Below are positions 23,601-32,563 of a stretch of 64,000 nt of DNA, in pieces (position 1 is the stretch's first letter; the number at the start of each line of letters is the position of its first letter). The notes beneath the pieces are model-generated. The model did not search any database, was not told the origin of the DNA, and was given only the letters and a program-made list of their open reading frames with translations. Both the position numbers and the translations under genes were made by a program. The DNA comes from Bacteroidetes bacterium 2013_40CM_41_45 (GTDB lineage Bacteria > Bacteroidota > Bacteroidia > AKYH767-A > 2013-40CM-41-45): the NCBI GenBank assembly GCA_002215675.1, contig NGFH01000002.1:595887-659886 (forward strand). The letters are read 5' to 3'.

Positions 23601-23734
23601 AGCACGAACGCATAACATAAGATTAAAGAATTTTTTTTAAAAAGGGTTTTGTTCGGTTAACAAACAGTAGTGGTTTCTATTTACATTTGTGGTTAATGAA
23701 AGTGAGTGCAAGTAATCCCTTCTTCGTTGTGTGC
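23601..23734 (+). repeat. attC-like palindromic element B
   Basis: Opens with CGCATAAC (23609-23616), the exact complement of GTTATGCG that starts unit 2 at 23023. It continues ATAAGATTAAAGAA and GGGTTTTG as in element A. The loop carries one copy (23655-23679) of the 25-base word found twice in element A. It closes with AATCCCTTCTTC then GTTGTGTGC (23726-23734). The stem is less regular than in A. Confidence 0.65.
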
Positions 23735-23784
23735 AATGCTAACCGCTCCGATTAAACTTTACACCTAAACGATATGGACGAGCA

Positions 23785-25500
23785 ATGAAAATAGTAACAT
23801 TATTTCTTCTGACATTTTTGTTCTGCACTGCAAATGCTCAAACGTGGCAATGGGTAAAAAACCCGCGAGGTATCGGCTATGAAAGCGGAGAAGGAATTGT
23901 AACAGACAAATTCGGAAACTCTTATGTTCGCGGACATTTTGATTATGATTCTATTCAATTTGGTAATAACATAACGCTTTATAATCCCAATGCTTGGTTG
24001 TATCCACAAGCTTTCTTTCTTGCGAAGTATGATGCTGCAGGAAACATAGTATGGGCAAATAAAATTGATGGTCACATAGATGCTGCTTATCACCCTAATG
24101 GAATCTGTATAGATAATTATCAAAATATTTATATAGTTAGTGACTTTGATAGCACTTTAACTATTAACACCACCATTCTTACTACAACTTCCTATAATGA
24201 TTCTTGTTTCGATAATTTGACATGGACTTGGTATCCCTGTATAAAATATTACAATGCAACTTTTATTGCAAAGTATAATTCCAATGGCGGTTTAATTTGG
24301 GCAAAAAAAATCTGCGAAACCAAAACAGGCAAAACATTCTTCTATTCAAAATCTATTACAGCAGATACTTCCGGTAACTGTTATATAACGGGGTCATTCG
24401 CTGATACACTTTATTTTAATAATGGCTCTTCAATAATTTCTAATAATCAAAACTTAAAGAATATTTTTATTGCAAAAACTGATAGCAGCGGAAACACCAT
24501 ATGGGCAAAAAAAGCAAGTGGGAATAGTGCACACGGAAATTATTCAACTGATATCAAAATGAATGATTCAGCTAATGTTTTCATAATTGGAAGTTATTCG
24601 GATACAGCAATATTCGATTCCTATGTCTTGAATGGAACAGGAATGTTTGTTGCCAAATATGACACTACCGGAAACTGCATTTGGGCAAAAAAGATGGGTA
24701 ACGTAGGTGAACCCCATAAAATTGATATTGATAAATTTGATAATTATTTTATTACAGGAAAGTTTAGAGCCCAGGCAGATTTTGATACTATCTCATTAAC
24801 CGCTTCAGGTACAGAAGATATGTTTATTACAAAATATGCTCCGTCCGGAAATGCTCTTTGGGCTAAACAGGCCGGTGGCAACCATGTTAATGATTATAAT
24901 GAAGGTAACGGAGTAGCTGTTGATAGTTTGGGTAATTGTTATATCACAGGGGACGTACGCGATACCGTTCACTTTGATTCTTTAACTCTTATTTGCAACA
25001 ATATTGATATTTTCGTTGCAAAATATAATGCTTCAGGGAATCTTATTTGGGTTAAAAGAGCAGGAAACGTGGGCACTCGTATTGACCTGGGAAACAGCAT
25101 TGCTGTAGATGATTCCGGCTCTGTATATATTACAGGAGGGTTTGAAACGAACGCTCTTTTTGACTCTATTGCTCTTACGAGCGGAGGTGGTTGGGATGCG
25201 TTTATTGCCAAACTTTCTGATAACACTGTTGGAATAACAGAATTGGTACGAACAAAAAATTCTTCAATTGTTTTTCCCAATCCTTTTTCTCAGCATGCGA
25301 CCTTTTACTCCACCTATGTTTTTTATAATGCAACACTAACTATTGAAAATATTCTCGGGCAACCCATTAAACAAATAAAAAATATTTCAGGGCAGACAAT
25401 AATATTACAACGTGACAACTTGTCCAGTGGACTTTATTTCGTTCGACTAACAGAAGACAATAACGTAGTAGTAACAAACAAAATAATAATTACGGACTGA
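23785..25500 (+). CDS. T9SS type A cargo with beta-propeller (SBBP-type) repeats
   Basis: A 571-residue exported protein: signal peptide ending TANAQ, then about eight SBBP-type repeats of roughly 50-60 residues. These have the alternating pattern VDSLGNCYITGD, FDSLTL, IFVAKYNASGNLIWVKRAG, typical of a beta-propeller. The type A sorting domain contains SIVFPNPFSQHATF and GLYFVRLTEDN. It is secreted through the T9SS; ligand unknown. It is the third forward gene in the cassette-like region, lying between elements B and C, and its composition is AT-rich like units 1 and 2. Confidence 0.82.
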   Translation: MKIVTLFLLTFLFCTANAQTWQWVKNPRGIGYESGEGIVTDKFGNSYVRGHFDYDSIQFGNNITLYNPNAWLYPQAFFLAKYDAAGNIVWANKIDGHIDAAYHPNGICIDNYQNIYIVSDFDSTLTINTTILTTTSYNDSCFDNLTWTWYPCIKYYNATFIAKYNSNGGLIWAKKICETKTGKTFFYSKSITADTSGNCYITGSFADTLYFNNGSSIISNNQNLKNIFIAKTDSSGNTIWAKKASGNSAHGNYSTDIKMNDSANVFIIGSYSDTAIFDSYVLNGTGMFVAKYDTTGNCIWAKKMGNVGEPHKIDIDKFDNYFITGKFRAQADFDTISLTASGTEDMFITKYAPSGNALWAKQAGGNHVNDYNEGNGVAVDSLGNCYITGDVRDTVHFDSLTLICNNIDIFVAKYNASGNLIWVKRAGNVGTRIDLGNSIAVDDSGSVYITGGFETNALFDSIALTSGGGWDAFIAKLSDNTVGITELVRTKNSSIVFPNPFSQHATFYSTYVFYNATLTIENILGQPIKQIKNISGQTIILQRDNLSSGLYFVRLTEDNNVVVTNKIIITD

Positions 25501-25522
25501 CTACGAAGGATGAGAAGCACAT

Positions 25523-25556
25523 GCCCATAACAAAGGATTAAAAGAAATCTGTTACG
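25523..25556 (+). repeat. Short degenerate attC-like element C
   Basis: GCCCATAAC, then AAAGGATTAAAAGAAATCT and GTTACG. It shares the TAAC-GATTAAA-GAA core of elements A and B but lacks the long stem and loop. The arms are only weakly complementary to the start of unit 3. It may be a decayed or terminal site. Confidence 0.45.
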
Positions 25557-25579
25557 TCTCCTATATCCCAACTCCCTAC

Positions 25580-26611
25580 TTATTTAAGAATCCCTCTTTG
25601 GTTAAGCGCTTTATGAAAGCGTCTTGCATTAACCTGGTGCTGTGCATATGTAGAAGCAAAAACATGATATCCTGAAAAATCATCGCGCGCGCAGAAGTAC
25701 AGGTAGTTGTGTGGAAAGCGGTTAAGCACTGCATCAATGGATATAATAGAAGGAATGCAAATCGGCCCTGGAGGTAGCCCTGCGTATTTGTAGGTGTTGT
25801 AAGGAGAATCAATTTTTTTGTATTCGCTCAGAACACGCTTAATAGAAAAATCTCCGAGTGCATACACCAGCGTAGGGTCTGCCTGGAGGTTCAATTTTTT
25901 TTTCAGGCGGTTCAGGTACACGCCGGCAATAACAGGTTTCTCATCATCGCGCTGCGTTTCCTGCTCTATGATAGATGCAAGAACCGTTACCTGTGCAGGT
26001 TGAAGGCCAAGCTGCAATGCTTTTTGTTTCCGCTCTGCATTCCAGAATTTATCATGCTCTGTTTTCATCCGCCTCACAAATTGCCTGCCCGAAGTATTCC
26101 AGAAAAACTGGTACGTGTTGGGAATAAAAAGCGTGAGAACTGTGTTGGAGTCCACATCAAGAGGGGAGAGAAATTTTTCATCGCGCATTAAATACAGCAG
26201 GGAATCTTTTGCCGGTTCAATCTGTTCGCTGATGCGCTCTGCAAATTGTTCCCTGGTCCTTATGCTGTTAAACACAAGGTTCACCGGTAATTGCTTTCCC
26301 GACCGAAGCATTTTTAACAGCTCAAGATTATTCATGCCGCTGTAAATTTTATACCTCCCGGGATAAACATGCTCCTGGTATTTCATAAGCTGCGATGCCA
26401 TGCGGAATAAAAACTTGTTGTTAAATAGTACAGATGTATCCAGTGAAGCAAAAACATTTTCAATCGTTGAGCCGGTAGCAATAAAAATATATGGGCGTTC
26501 CCGCTTAACAGGAGTAATGTTGGGATTCAAAAAAATAAAATACAGCGCCAGCGCTGCGGCTGCGAGAAGAAGCACAACAGAAAGAAAAAATATTTTAAGA
26601 AACTTTTTCAC
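25580..26611 (-). CDS. mltG: Endolytic murein transglycosylase MltG
   Basis: MltG cuts nascent glycan strands in peptidoglycan and is thought to end their elongation. The 343-residue protein has one N-terminal membrane segment (FFLSVVLLLAAAALALYFIF), a LysM-like part (TIENVF, YPGRYKI), and the YceG catalytic core VTVLASIIEQETQ with the catalytic Glu at about 216. VIAGVYLNRL, LQADPTLVYALG and the end SPYNTYKYAGLPPGPICIP complete the core. The start is a GTG inside the end of nth (17-base overlap), so it is coupled to nth. Confidence 0.94.
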   Translation of the reverse strand: MKKFLKIFFLSVVLLLAAAALALYFIFLNPNITPVKRERPYIFIATGSTIENVFASLDTSVLFNNKFLFRMASQLMKYQEHVYPGRYKIYSGMNNLELLKMLRSGKQLPVNLVFNSIRTREQFAERISEQIEPAKDSLLYLMRDEKFLSPLDVDSNTVLTLFIPNTYQFFWNTSGRQFVRRMKTEHDKFWNAERKQKALQLGLQPAQVTVLASIIEQETQRDDEKPVIAGVYLNRLKKKLNLQADPTLVYALGDFSIKRVLSEYKKIDSPYNTYKYAGLPPGPICIPSIISIDAVLNRFPHNYLYFCARDDFSGYHVFASTYAQHQVNARRFHKALNQRGILK

Positions 26612-27248
26612 GGAAAACTTTGGAGTAATAAAGACAGAATTGTTTCAGCTCGCATTCCGGGCATTTCGGGTTCCTTGCAGTGCACACATAGCGCCCATGC
26701 AGTATAAGCCAGTGATGCGCAATGGCAACCTTGTCCTCCGGAATATATTTTAACAGTTGTTTCTCGGTCTGTAACGGATTTTTAGCGCCCGTAGTTAAAC
26801 CCAGCCGTGCCGACACGCGGAATACATGCGTATCCACCGCAAGTGCAGGCAAATTATAAACCACAGAGGCCATAACGTTTGCTGTTTTTCTTCCCACGCC
26901 GGGAAGCTTCATAAGCGATTCGACATTATCGGGCATCACGCCGCCGAAATCGTTCACCAACATTTTCGCCATTGCCACAAGATGCTTTGATTTACTGTTG
27001 GGATAGCTGATACTTTTTATGAGGGGATAAACTTTTTCGGGTGTGGCAGCAGCAAGCGCTTCGGGCGTAGGAAATGATTTGAAAAATTCAGGAGTCGTCA
27101 TATTCACTCTTTTGTCGGTGCACTGCGCCGAAAGAATTACCGCTACGATAAGTTCATAAGGAGTACGGTATGATAATTCCGTCTCTGCCCGGGGCATTTT
27201 TTTACTGAAGTAATCCAGAATTTTCGAGAACCTTTCTTTTTTTGTCAT
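26595..27248 (-). CDS. nth: Endonuclease III (base-excision DNA glycosylase/AP lyase)
   Basis: Nth removes oxidised pyrimidines and cuts the abasic site. The 217-residue protein has the helix-hairpin-helix LPGVGRKTANV with catalytic K121, catalytic D139 in ALAVDTHVFRV, and the [4Fe-4S] ligands C189, C196, C199 and C205 (C-x6-C-x2-C-x5-C). First gene of a reverse pair with mltG (17-base overlap). Confidence 0.96.
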   Translation of the reverse strand: MTKKERFSKILDYFSKKMPRAETELSYRTPYELIVAVILSAQCTDKRVNMTTPEFFKSFPTPEALAAATPEKVYPLIKSISYPNSKSKHLVAMAKMLVNDFGGVMPDNVESLMKLPGVGRKTANVMASVVYNLPALAVDTHVFRVSARLGLTTGAKNPLQTEKQLLKYIPEDKVAIAHHWLILHGRYVCTARNPKCPECELKQFCLYYSKVFREKVS

Positions 27249-27344
27249 AAAACTGTGCGCCTGAAAATGAAAAAATGATGTGCGAAAATAATAATGCCCG
27301 TTATAAAAGAATAATAATGTAAATTAGCATTTGATTTCTTCGGT

Positions 27345-28808
27345 ATGAGACAAAAAATACTTTTTCTGCTGTTTATTTTGCTGGCGTCCCTGAATGCAAA
27401 TGCCAAAAAACTATCCGCACTTTTTTCATACGGTACTTTTTATTCTCCTCAGCAAGGCCCATATCTTGAAACGTATCTAAGCATTGACAGTCGTTCGGTT
27501 AATTATAAACTCAACGAAAATAAGCTCTACCAGGCAAAAATTGAAGTGATTTTAACAGTGAAGAAAAACGAAAAAATTATTTACTACGATAAATACAACC
27601 TGCATAGCCCTGAAGCAAAGGACACTTTGCAGGCCATGAATAATTTCCTGGACCAGCAACGAATAAAGCTTGCCGAAGGCAGCTACGACCTGATGCTTGC
27701 ATTGACGGATAAAAACTCTGACGACCGGTCGTATGAAGTGACACAGAAAATTGAATTGTTCTTTCCTGAAAATAAAATTTCGATTTCAGACATTGAATTT
27801 ATTGACACCTATACAACTACTGCAAGCGAAAATAGCTTTTCTAAAAACGGTTACGACCTTATTCCGCGCACTTCCAATTATTTTGGAAAAAACGAAAATG
27901 CGCTTACTTTCTATGTTGAAATTTACAACACTGACAAAGCTCTTGGCGAAGAGCCATGGTTAATCAATTATTATGTGGGTGAATTTCAAAAGACGGGCGT
28001 TGTTGGACAGCTCACCGGCTTTTCGCGCCAGCAAGCGGTTCCGCTTAAGGGGTACATAGCCCGGATTCCATTAACGGATGTGCCTTCAGGAAACTATGAG
28101 TTGAATGTGGAAGTGAAAAGCAAAGCCAATGAATTGCTCGCTTCCAAAAAAATATTTTTCCAGCGAAGCAATGGAACCCAGGCAGAAGATGTAAGTGCAC
28201 AAACTGTAAATATTGAAACAACATTCGCTTATAAATATACGCATCGCGATACACTGAAAGAATATTTGAATTCGCTTTATCCTATAGCGAATCCCATGGA
28301 AAAGCAATTTATAGATAACCAGGTTGCAAGTGCAGATGTAACCAGCATGCAGCATTTTCTCTATAATTTCTGGAACAGGAGAGACAAGACAAATCCTGAA
28401 GCTGCGTGGCTGTCGTACCTTGAAGAAGTAAAAAAAGTAAATGACGCCTACGGTTACCATCTTGTAAAGGGATATAAGACAGACCGCGGCAGAGTGTATC
28501 TTCAATATGGCCCTCCTAATTCAATCTACGAGAGCAAAAACGAACCCTTTGCATACCCTTACGAGATATGGCATTACTATAGATTAGGAACGCAGAGCAA
28601 TAGAAAATTTGTTTTTTATAGTGAGAACAATTCTACAAACGACTTTACGTTGATTCATTCTGATGCCCAGGGAGAATTTTATAACTCGCAATGGGAATTT
28701 ACTGTTAATAAGCGTGTGCCCCGAAGCGGGACGCCCGATTTCGACCAGGAAAAAACGAATCCTCAGTTGGGCGGACATTCATCTGATGAATATTCATTCC
28801 CAAAGTAA
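27345..28808 (+). CDS. GWxTD domain protein (exported)
   Basis: A 487-residue protein with a signal peptide (MRQKILFLLFILLASLNANA). An N-terminal beta-rich half is followed by the GWxTD-type C-terminal part: QHFLYNFWNRRDKTNPE, then GYKTDRGRVYLQYGPPNSIYES and PYEIWHYY. The family is named after a motif and is common in Bacteroidota; its role is unknown, though a periplasmic or surface position is likely. The glycosyltransferase gene follows after 30 bases, so the two are probably co-transcribed. Confidence 0.82.
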   Translation: MRQKILFLLFILLASLNANAKKLSALFSYGTFYSPQQGPYLETYLSIDSRSVNYKLNENKLYQAKIEVILTVKKNEKIIYYDKYNLHSPEAKDTLQAMNNFLDQQRIKLAEGSYDLMLALTDKNSDDRSYEVTQKIELFFPENKISISDIEFIDTYTTTASENSFSKNGYDLIPRTSNYFGKNENALTFYVEIYNTDKALGEEPWLINYYVGEFQKTGVVGQLTGFSRQQAVPLKGYIARIPLTDVPSGNYELNVEVKSKANELLASKKIFFQRSNGTQAEDVSAQTVNIETTFAYKYTHRDTLKEYLNSLYPIANPMEKQFIDNQVASADVTSMQHFLYNFWNRRDKTNPEAAWLSYLEEVKKVNDAYGYHLVKGYKTDRGRVYLQYGPPNSIYESKNEPFAYPYEIWHYYRLGTQSNRKFVFYSENNSTNDFTLIHSDAQGEFYNSQWEFTVNKRVPRSGTPDFDQEKTNPQLGGHSSDEYSFPK

Positions 28809-28838
28809 TCTTTCTTCAATCAGATTTTATTTTATTTT

Positions 28839-29861
28839 ATGAGCACTGCCGTAGTAATTCTTAATTACAACGGTTTGAAATTTTTAAAGCAGTTTCTCAG
28901 CCAAATCGTTATCCAGTGTCCAAAGGGTGCAGAGGTAATTATTGCGGATAATAATTCATCCGATGACACGGTGCCCTGGCTTAAAGAAAATTATCCCGAA
29001 CTAAGAATCATCCGGCACCCGGTTAATTATGGTTTTGCGAAGGGATACAACGAGGCGCTTAGGCAGGTGGAAGCAAAATATTTTGTGATTCTGAATTCAG
29101 ATATTGAAGTTTCTCCCGGATGGCTTGCTCCGTTGATTGATTATATGGAGCAGCATGAAGAGGTTGCGGCATCTCATCCAAAAATTCTTTCATTTAATAA
29201 CAAAGAATATTTTGAATACGCAGGAGCGGCAGGAGGATTTATTGATGCTTTCGGATTTCCCTTTTGCAGGGGAAGAATTTTTACGACTCTTGAAAAAGAT
29301 ATGGGGCAATATGATGATGTGAAAACAGTTTTCTGGGCGACCGGCGCCTGTATGATTGTAAGGGCAGATTGTTTCTGGCAGGCAGGCGGTTTCGATGATT
29401 TCTTTTTCGCCCACATGGAAGAAATTGATTTATGCTGGCGCTTTCAGCGCATGGAATACAAAGTGATGTGTGTGCCGCATTCAAAAGTGTTTCACATTGG
29501 CGGTGGAACCTTGCCAAAAAATTCTCCGAGAAAAACATTTCTCAACTACAGGAATAATCTTTCCATGCTTGCAAAAAATTTACCGGCAGCACTGCTTATT
29601 CCGGTATTTTTATTTCGCATCATTACGGATATAATGGCGTCCGCTGTGTTTTTATTTCTCAGCGGGCCCGCTCACTTTGCCTCTGTCTGGAAAGCATACT
29701 TCAGTTTTGTGGCTAACTTGGGTCGCATTATCCGCAGCCGAAACGAATTCGGCAAAACGTATTCTTTCCGTTTGCCTTTCACCATTTACAAAGGCTCTGT
29801 GCTTTTAACCTATTTTATGGCAGGTAAAAAGAAATTTACTGAATTACACTCTGAAAAATAG
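28839..29861 (+). CDS. Family 2 glycosyltransferase
   Basis: A 340-residue enzyme with the GT2 fold of rhamnosyl/galactofuranosyl-type transferases: STAVVILNYNGLKFL, VIIADNNSSDDTVPWL, the DxD region FVILNSDIEVSPGWL, and FWATGACMIVRAD followed by HMEEIDLCWRFQ. A hydrophobic segment lies near the C-terminus (PAALLIPVFLFRIITDIM). It probably adds a sugar to a surface glycan; specificity unknown. It lies 30 bases after the GWxTD gene. Confidence 0.9.
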   Translation: MSTAVVILNYNGLKFLKQFLSQIVIQCPKGAEVIIADNNSSDDTVPWLKENYPELRIIRHPVNYGFAKGYNEALRQVEAKYFVILNSDIEVSPGWLAPLIDYMEQHEEVAASHPKILSFNNKEYFEYAGAAGGFIDAFGFPFCRGRIFTTLEKDMGQYDDVKTVFWATGACMIVRADCFWQAGGFDDFFFAHMEEIDLCWRFQRMEYKVMCVPHSKVFHIGGGTLPKNSPRKTFLNYRNNLSMLAKNLPAALLIPVFLFRIITDIMASAVFLFLSGPAHFASVWKAYFSFVANLGRIIRSRNEFGKTYSFRLPFTIYKGSVLLTYFMAGKKKFTELHSEK

Positions 29862-29907
29862 CTGGTTTTCACTGAAATATTTAGTGATTTGTAAGATTTT
29901 CGCTTTA

Positions 29908-29938
29908 TTGTTATTTATTGAAGCAACTGCTACCTTTA
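29908..29938 (+). promoter_or_regulatory. Bacteroidota-type promoter of the hybrid histidine kinase
   Basis: TTG at 29908-29910, a 20-base spacer, then TACCTTTA at 29931-29938, one base off TAnnTTTG. It lies about 45 bases before the start codon. Confidence 0.4.
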
Positions 29939-29983
29939 CATTCACGCCATAAAATTTCCGGGCATCATCCTTAATTTTTTGGA

Positions 29984-32563
29984 ATGAAGGGCAATATAGA
30001 AACACTGATTCAAAAAGCGGTTAAGTGCAGGACGTCAAATCCTGTGCAGGCTTTGGTATTTCTGGATGATGCGATTACACTGTCCGAAAAACTTTCCATC
30101 CCACCACTTAAAGCAAAAGCAAAATTTGAAAAGGCGCTTTGCTATTTGACCCAAAACAATTTTAAGAGTGCACTGACCCATATAACCGAGGCCTACGAAA
30201 TTTTTAAAAAGGAAAACAACTACGAGGAAATTATAGAATGTCTTGCTGTTAAAGCCGATGTGTATTTCCGTTTGGGCGACAGCATGCAGGCCATAGCACT
30301 GCTTATTGACCGCCTGAAACTTTGCCGTACCCAACAGGATGAAAAACGTTATGCCCAGAATCTTCACTCCCTCGGAAAAATTTTTATTGCCATAGGAGAA
30401 AGAGAACGAGGAATTGAAAACTTCAGGGAAGCGGCAAAAATATTTGAGCGATTGGGGCAAACTGAACAGATGCTGAGTTCTTTTCTGCACATTGGCAATG
30501 CACACTGCTCGGCAAAATTATTTGATAAAGCACTTTACTATTTCTTCCGCTGCAGCCATATTCTCGAGACATTCGAAAATCAGAAACTGAAAATACGAAC
30601 GCTTACCGGCATTGCTTCGGTATATACAGCACAGAAAAAATTCGACACTGCACTTACTTACCTGCAGGAAGCACTTACGCTTATCGCTAACATCCAGGAT
30701 ATGCAGGTTAAAGCTGAGCTTCATAAAAACCTGGGACAGTTGTATATTGAACTCACGCAATACGATTATGCTATAAATCATTTGGTGAAAGCAAAAGAGT
30801 TTGCAGCCGATTCTCCCCTTGAAGCGCAGCTCGAAAAAATATACGAATTGTTGTCTTCTGCATACGATTCAATAGGAGACAGAGACAATGCGCTGAAATA
30901 TTTTAAGCTGTATCATACACTGAACCGTGAAATTGCTTCGGAGAAAGTCAGCTTGCAGGTGATGGGACTCCAGATACGTTATGACCTTGACGAACTGAGG
31001 AAGCAAAAAGAAATTGCAGAACTGTCTTCCAAACTAAAGGAACAGTTTCTGGCCAATATGAGTCATGAAATCCGTACCCCTATGAATGGCATCATCGGTA
31101 TGACCCACCTGTTGGGCAATACCGGCCTTTCTGCCGAGCAGAGGGAATATATCGAAGCCATCCGCCAATCAGGAAACAACCTGATGGTGCTCATCAACGA
31201 CATTCTGGATTTTGCTAAAATCAATTCAGGCAAGATTGAATTTACCGAGCAGGAATTCAACCTAAGGGAAACCGTAAAAAATATCATGCAGATTCTGCAG
31301 GTAAAAGCAGATGAAAAAAATATTGAGCTCGCATACACTATGGATTATGGCATCCCTGAAATTATTCTCGGTGACCCGATACGTTTGAACCAGATACTTG
31401 TAAACCTGCTTGGCAATGCAGTAAAATTTACCGACCGCGGAAGCGTGAAGTTGAACATAAGCCGCTATGAGGATTCGGGTAACAAGCTGAAATTATTTTT
31501 CAGCATCAGCGATACAGGAATCGGAATCCCTTCGGAAAAACTTGAAAAAATATTTGAAACATTTTCTCAGGCTGAAAAAACCAGGAGCTATGAAGGCACT
31601 GGATTAGGACTATCCATAGTGAAACAATTAGTGGAATTACAGGGAGGAAAAATTTCAGTTCGCAGCGCGTTGAATGAAGGTTCGGTTTTTGAATTTGACC
31701 TTACGTTCGGTAAGCAAGTTAAGAGAACATATGTAGCTCCCGTACCGATCATTGAAAGGGCGAAAGTTGATTTTTCAGGAGTCAGGGTTTTGATTGTTGA
31801 GGACAATAAAATCAATCAGCTTCTGGTGAGAAATATTCTCAGAAAATTCGGATTTGAAATTATAGACAGTGCCGACAACGGAAGGGCTGCCATACGGATG
31901 TTGAACCAGGGCAGCTATGATGTTATCCTGATGGATATACAGATGCCGGAACTTAACGGCTACGACATTACACAGCATATTCGGAACACATTAAAGATTT
32001 CGCAGGAGGAGCTTCCTATTATTGCTCTCACCGCAGACGCTTCGGAAAAGGAAAAGCAAACAGCAATGAGCTTGGGAATGAATGATTATATCGTAAAACC
32101 GTATTCTCCTGAAGAACTTTACCGGGTGCTTTCGAAGTTTGTCGGAAAAACTCAGGAGGAAATTATTGCAAGCGCTCTTCCGCCTGCTATTGAGGAAGAA
32201 ACGAACGATTTTTCATTTCTTGATAAATATGCAGACGGAGATACGAATATGAAACTTCAGCTGATGGAAATTTTCCTGAGACAGGTTCCTGAAGCCATTG
32301 CAAAAATCGGGGACAACATCCGCAAGAAAAAGTGGGATGAGGTTTATCCCGCAGCGCATAAAATCAAGTCGAGCATTTCTGTATTCCAGCTTTATGAACT
32401 TGCTACGGTTGCCAAAGACATAGAAAACTTTTCACGTCATCGTGAAAATATGGAACAGCTGCCCGGACTTTTTGAAAAGCTTCAGTCGGGTTGCACCACG
32501 GCCTTAATCGCCATCACTGCTGAGATTGAAAAATACAGAGGACGCGATAAGAATATCAACTGA
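29984..32563 (+). CDS. TPR hybrid histidine kinase with receiver and HPt domains
   Basis: An 859-residue phosphorelay protein with no signal peptide or membrane segment, so cytoplasmic. Residues 1-330 are TPR repeats (for example ALTYLQEALTLIANI) as a probable sensing platform. Then come a dimerisation domain with phospho-His 361 in NMSHEIRTPMNGI, a HATPase (N, G1, F, G2 boxes: LLGNAVKFTDRG, DTGIGIPSEKL, GTGLGLSIV), a receiver with Asp 651 in MDIQMPELNGYD, and a C-terminal HPt with His 792 in AAHKIKSS. All relay residues are present. The output partner is not in the window. Its 3' end overlaps the convergent selD by 8 bases. Confidence 0.94.
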   Translation: MKGNIETLIQKAVKCRTSNPVQALVFLDDAITLSEKLSIPPLKAKAKFEKALCYLTQNNFKSALTHITEAYEIFKKENNYEEIIECLAVKADVYFRLGDSMQAIALLIDRLKLCRTQQDEKRYAQNLHSLGKIFIAIGERERGIENFREAAKIFERLGQTEQMLSSFLHIGNAHCSAKLFDKALYYFFRCSHILETFENQKLKIRTLTGIASVYTAQKKFDTALTYLQEALTLIANIQDMQVKAELHKNLGQLYIELTQYDYAINHLVKAKEFAADSPLEAQLEKIYELLSSAYDSIGDRDNALKYFKLYHTLNREIASEKVSLQVMGLQIRYDLDELRKQKEIAELSSKLKEQFLANMSHEIRTPMNGIIGMTHLLGNTGLSAEQREYIEAIRQSGNNLMVLINDILDFAKINSGKIEFTEQEFNLRETVKNIMQILQVKADEKNIELAYTMDYGIPEIILGDPIRLNQILVNLLGNAVKFTDRGSVKLNISRYEDSGNKLKLFFSISDTGIGIPSEKLEKIFETFSQAEKTRSYEGTGLGLSIVKQLVELQGGKISVRSALNEGSVFEFDLTFGKQVKRTYVAPVPIIERAKVDFSGVRVLIVEDNKINQLLVRNILRKFGFEIIDSADNGRAAIRMLNQGSYDVILMDIQMPELNGYDITQHIRNTLKISQEELPIIALTADASEKEKQTAMSLGMNDYIVKPYSPEELYRVLSKFVGKTQEEIIASALPPAIEEETNDFSFLDKYADGDTNMKLQLMEIFLRQVPEAIAKIGDNIRKKKWDEVYPAAHKIKSSISVFQLYELATVAKDIENFSRHRENMEQLPGLFEKLQSGCTTALIAITAEIEKYRGRDKNIN

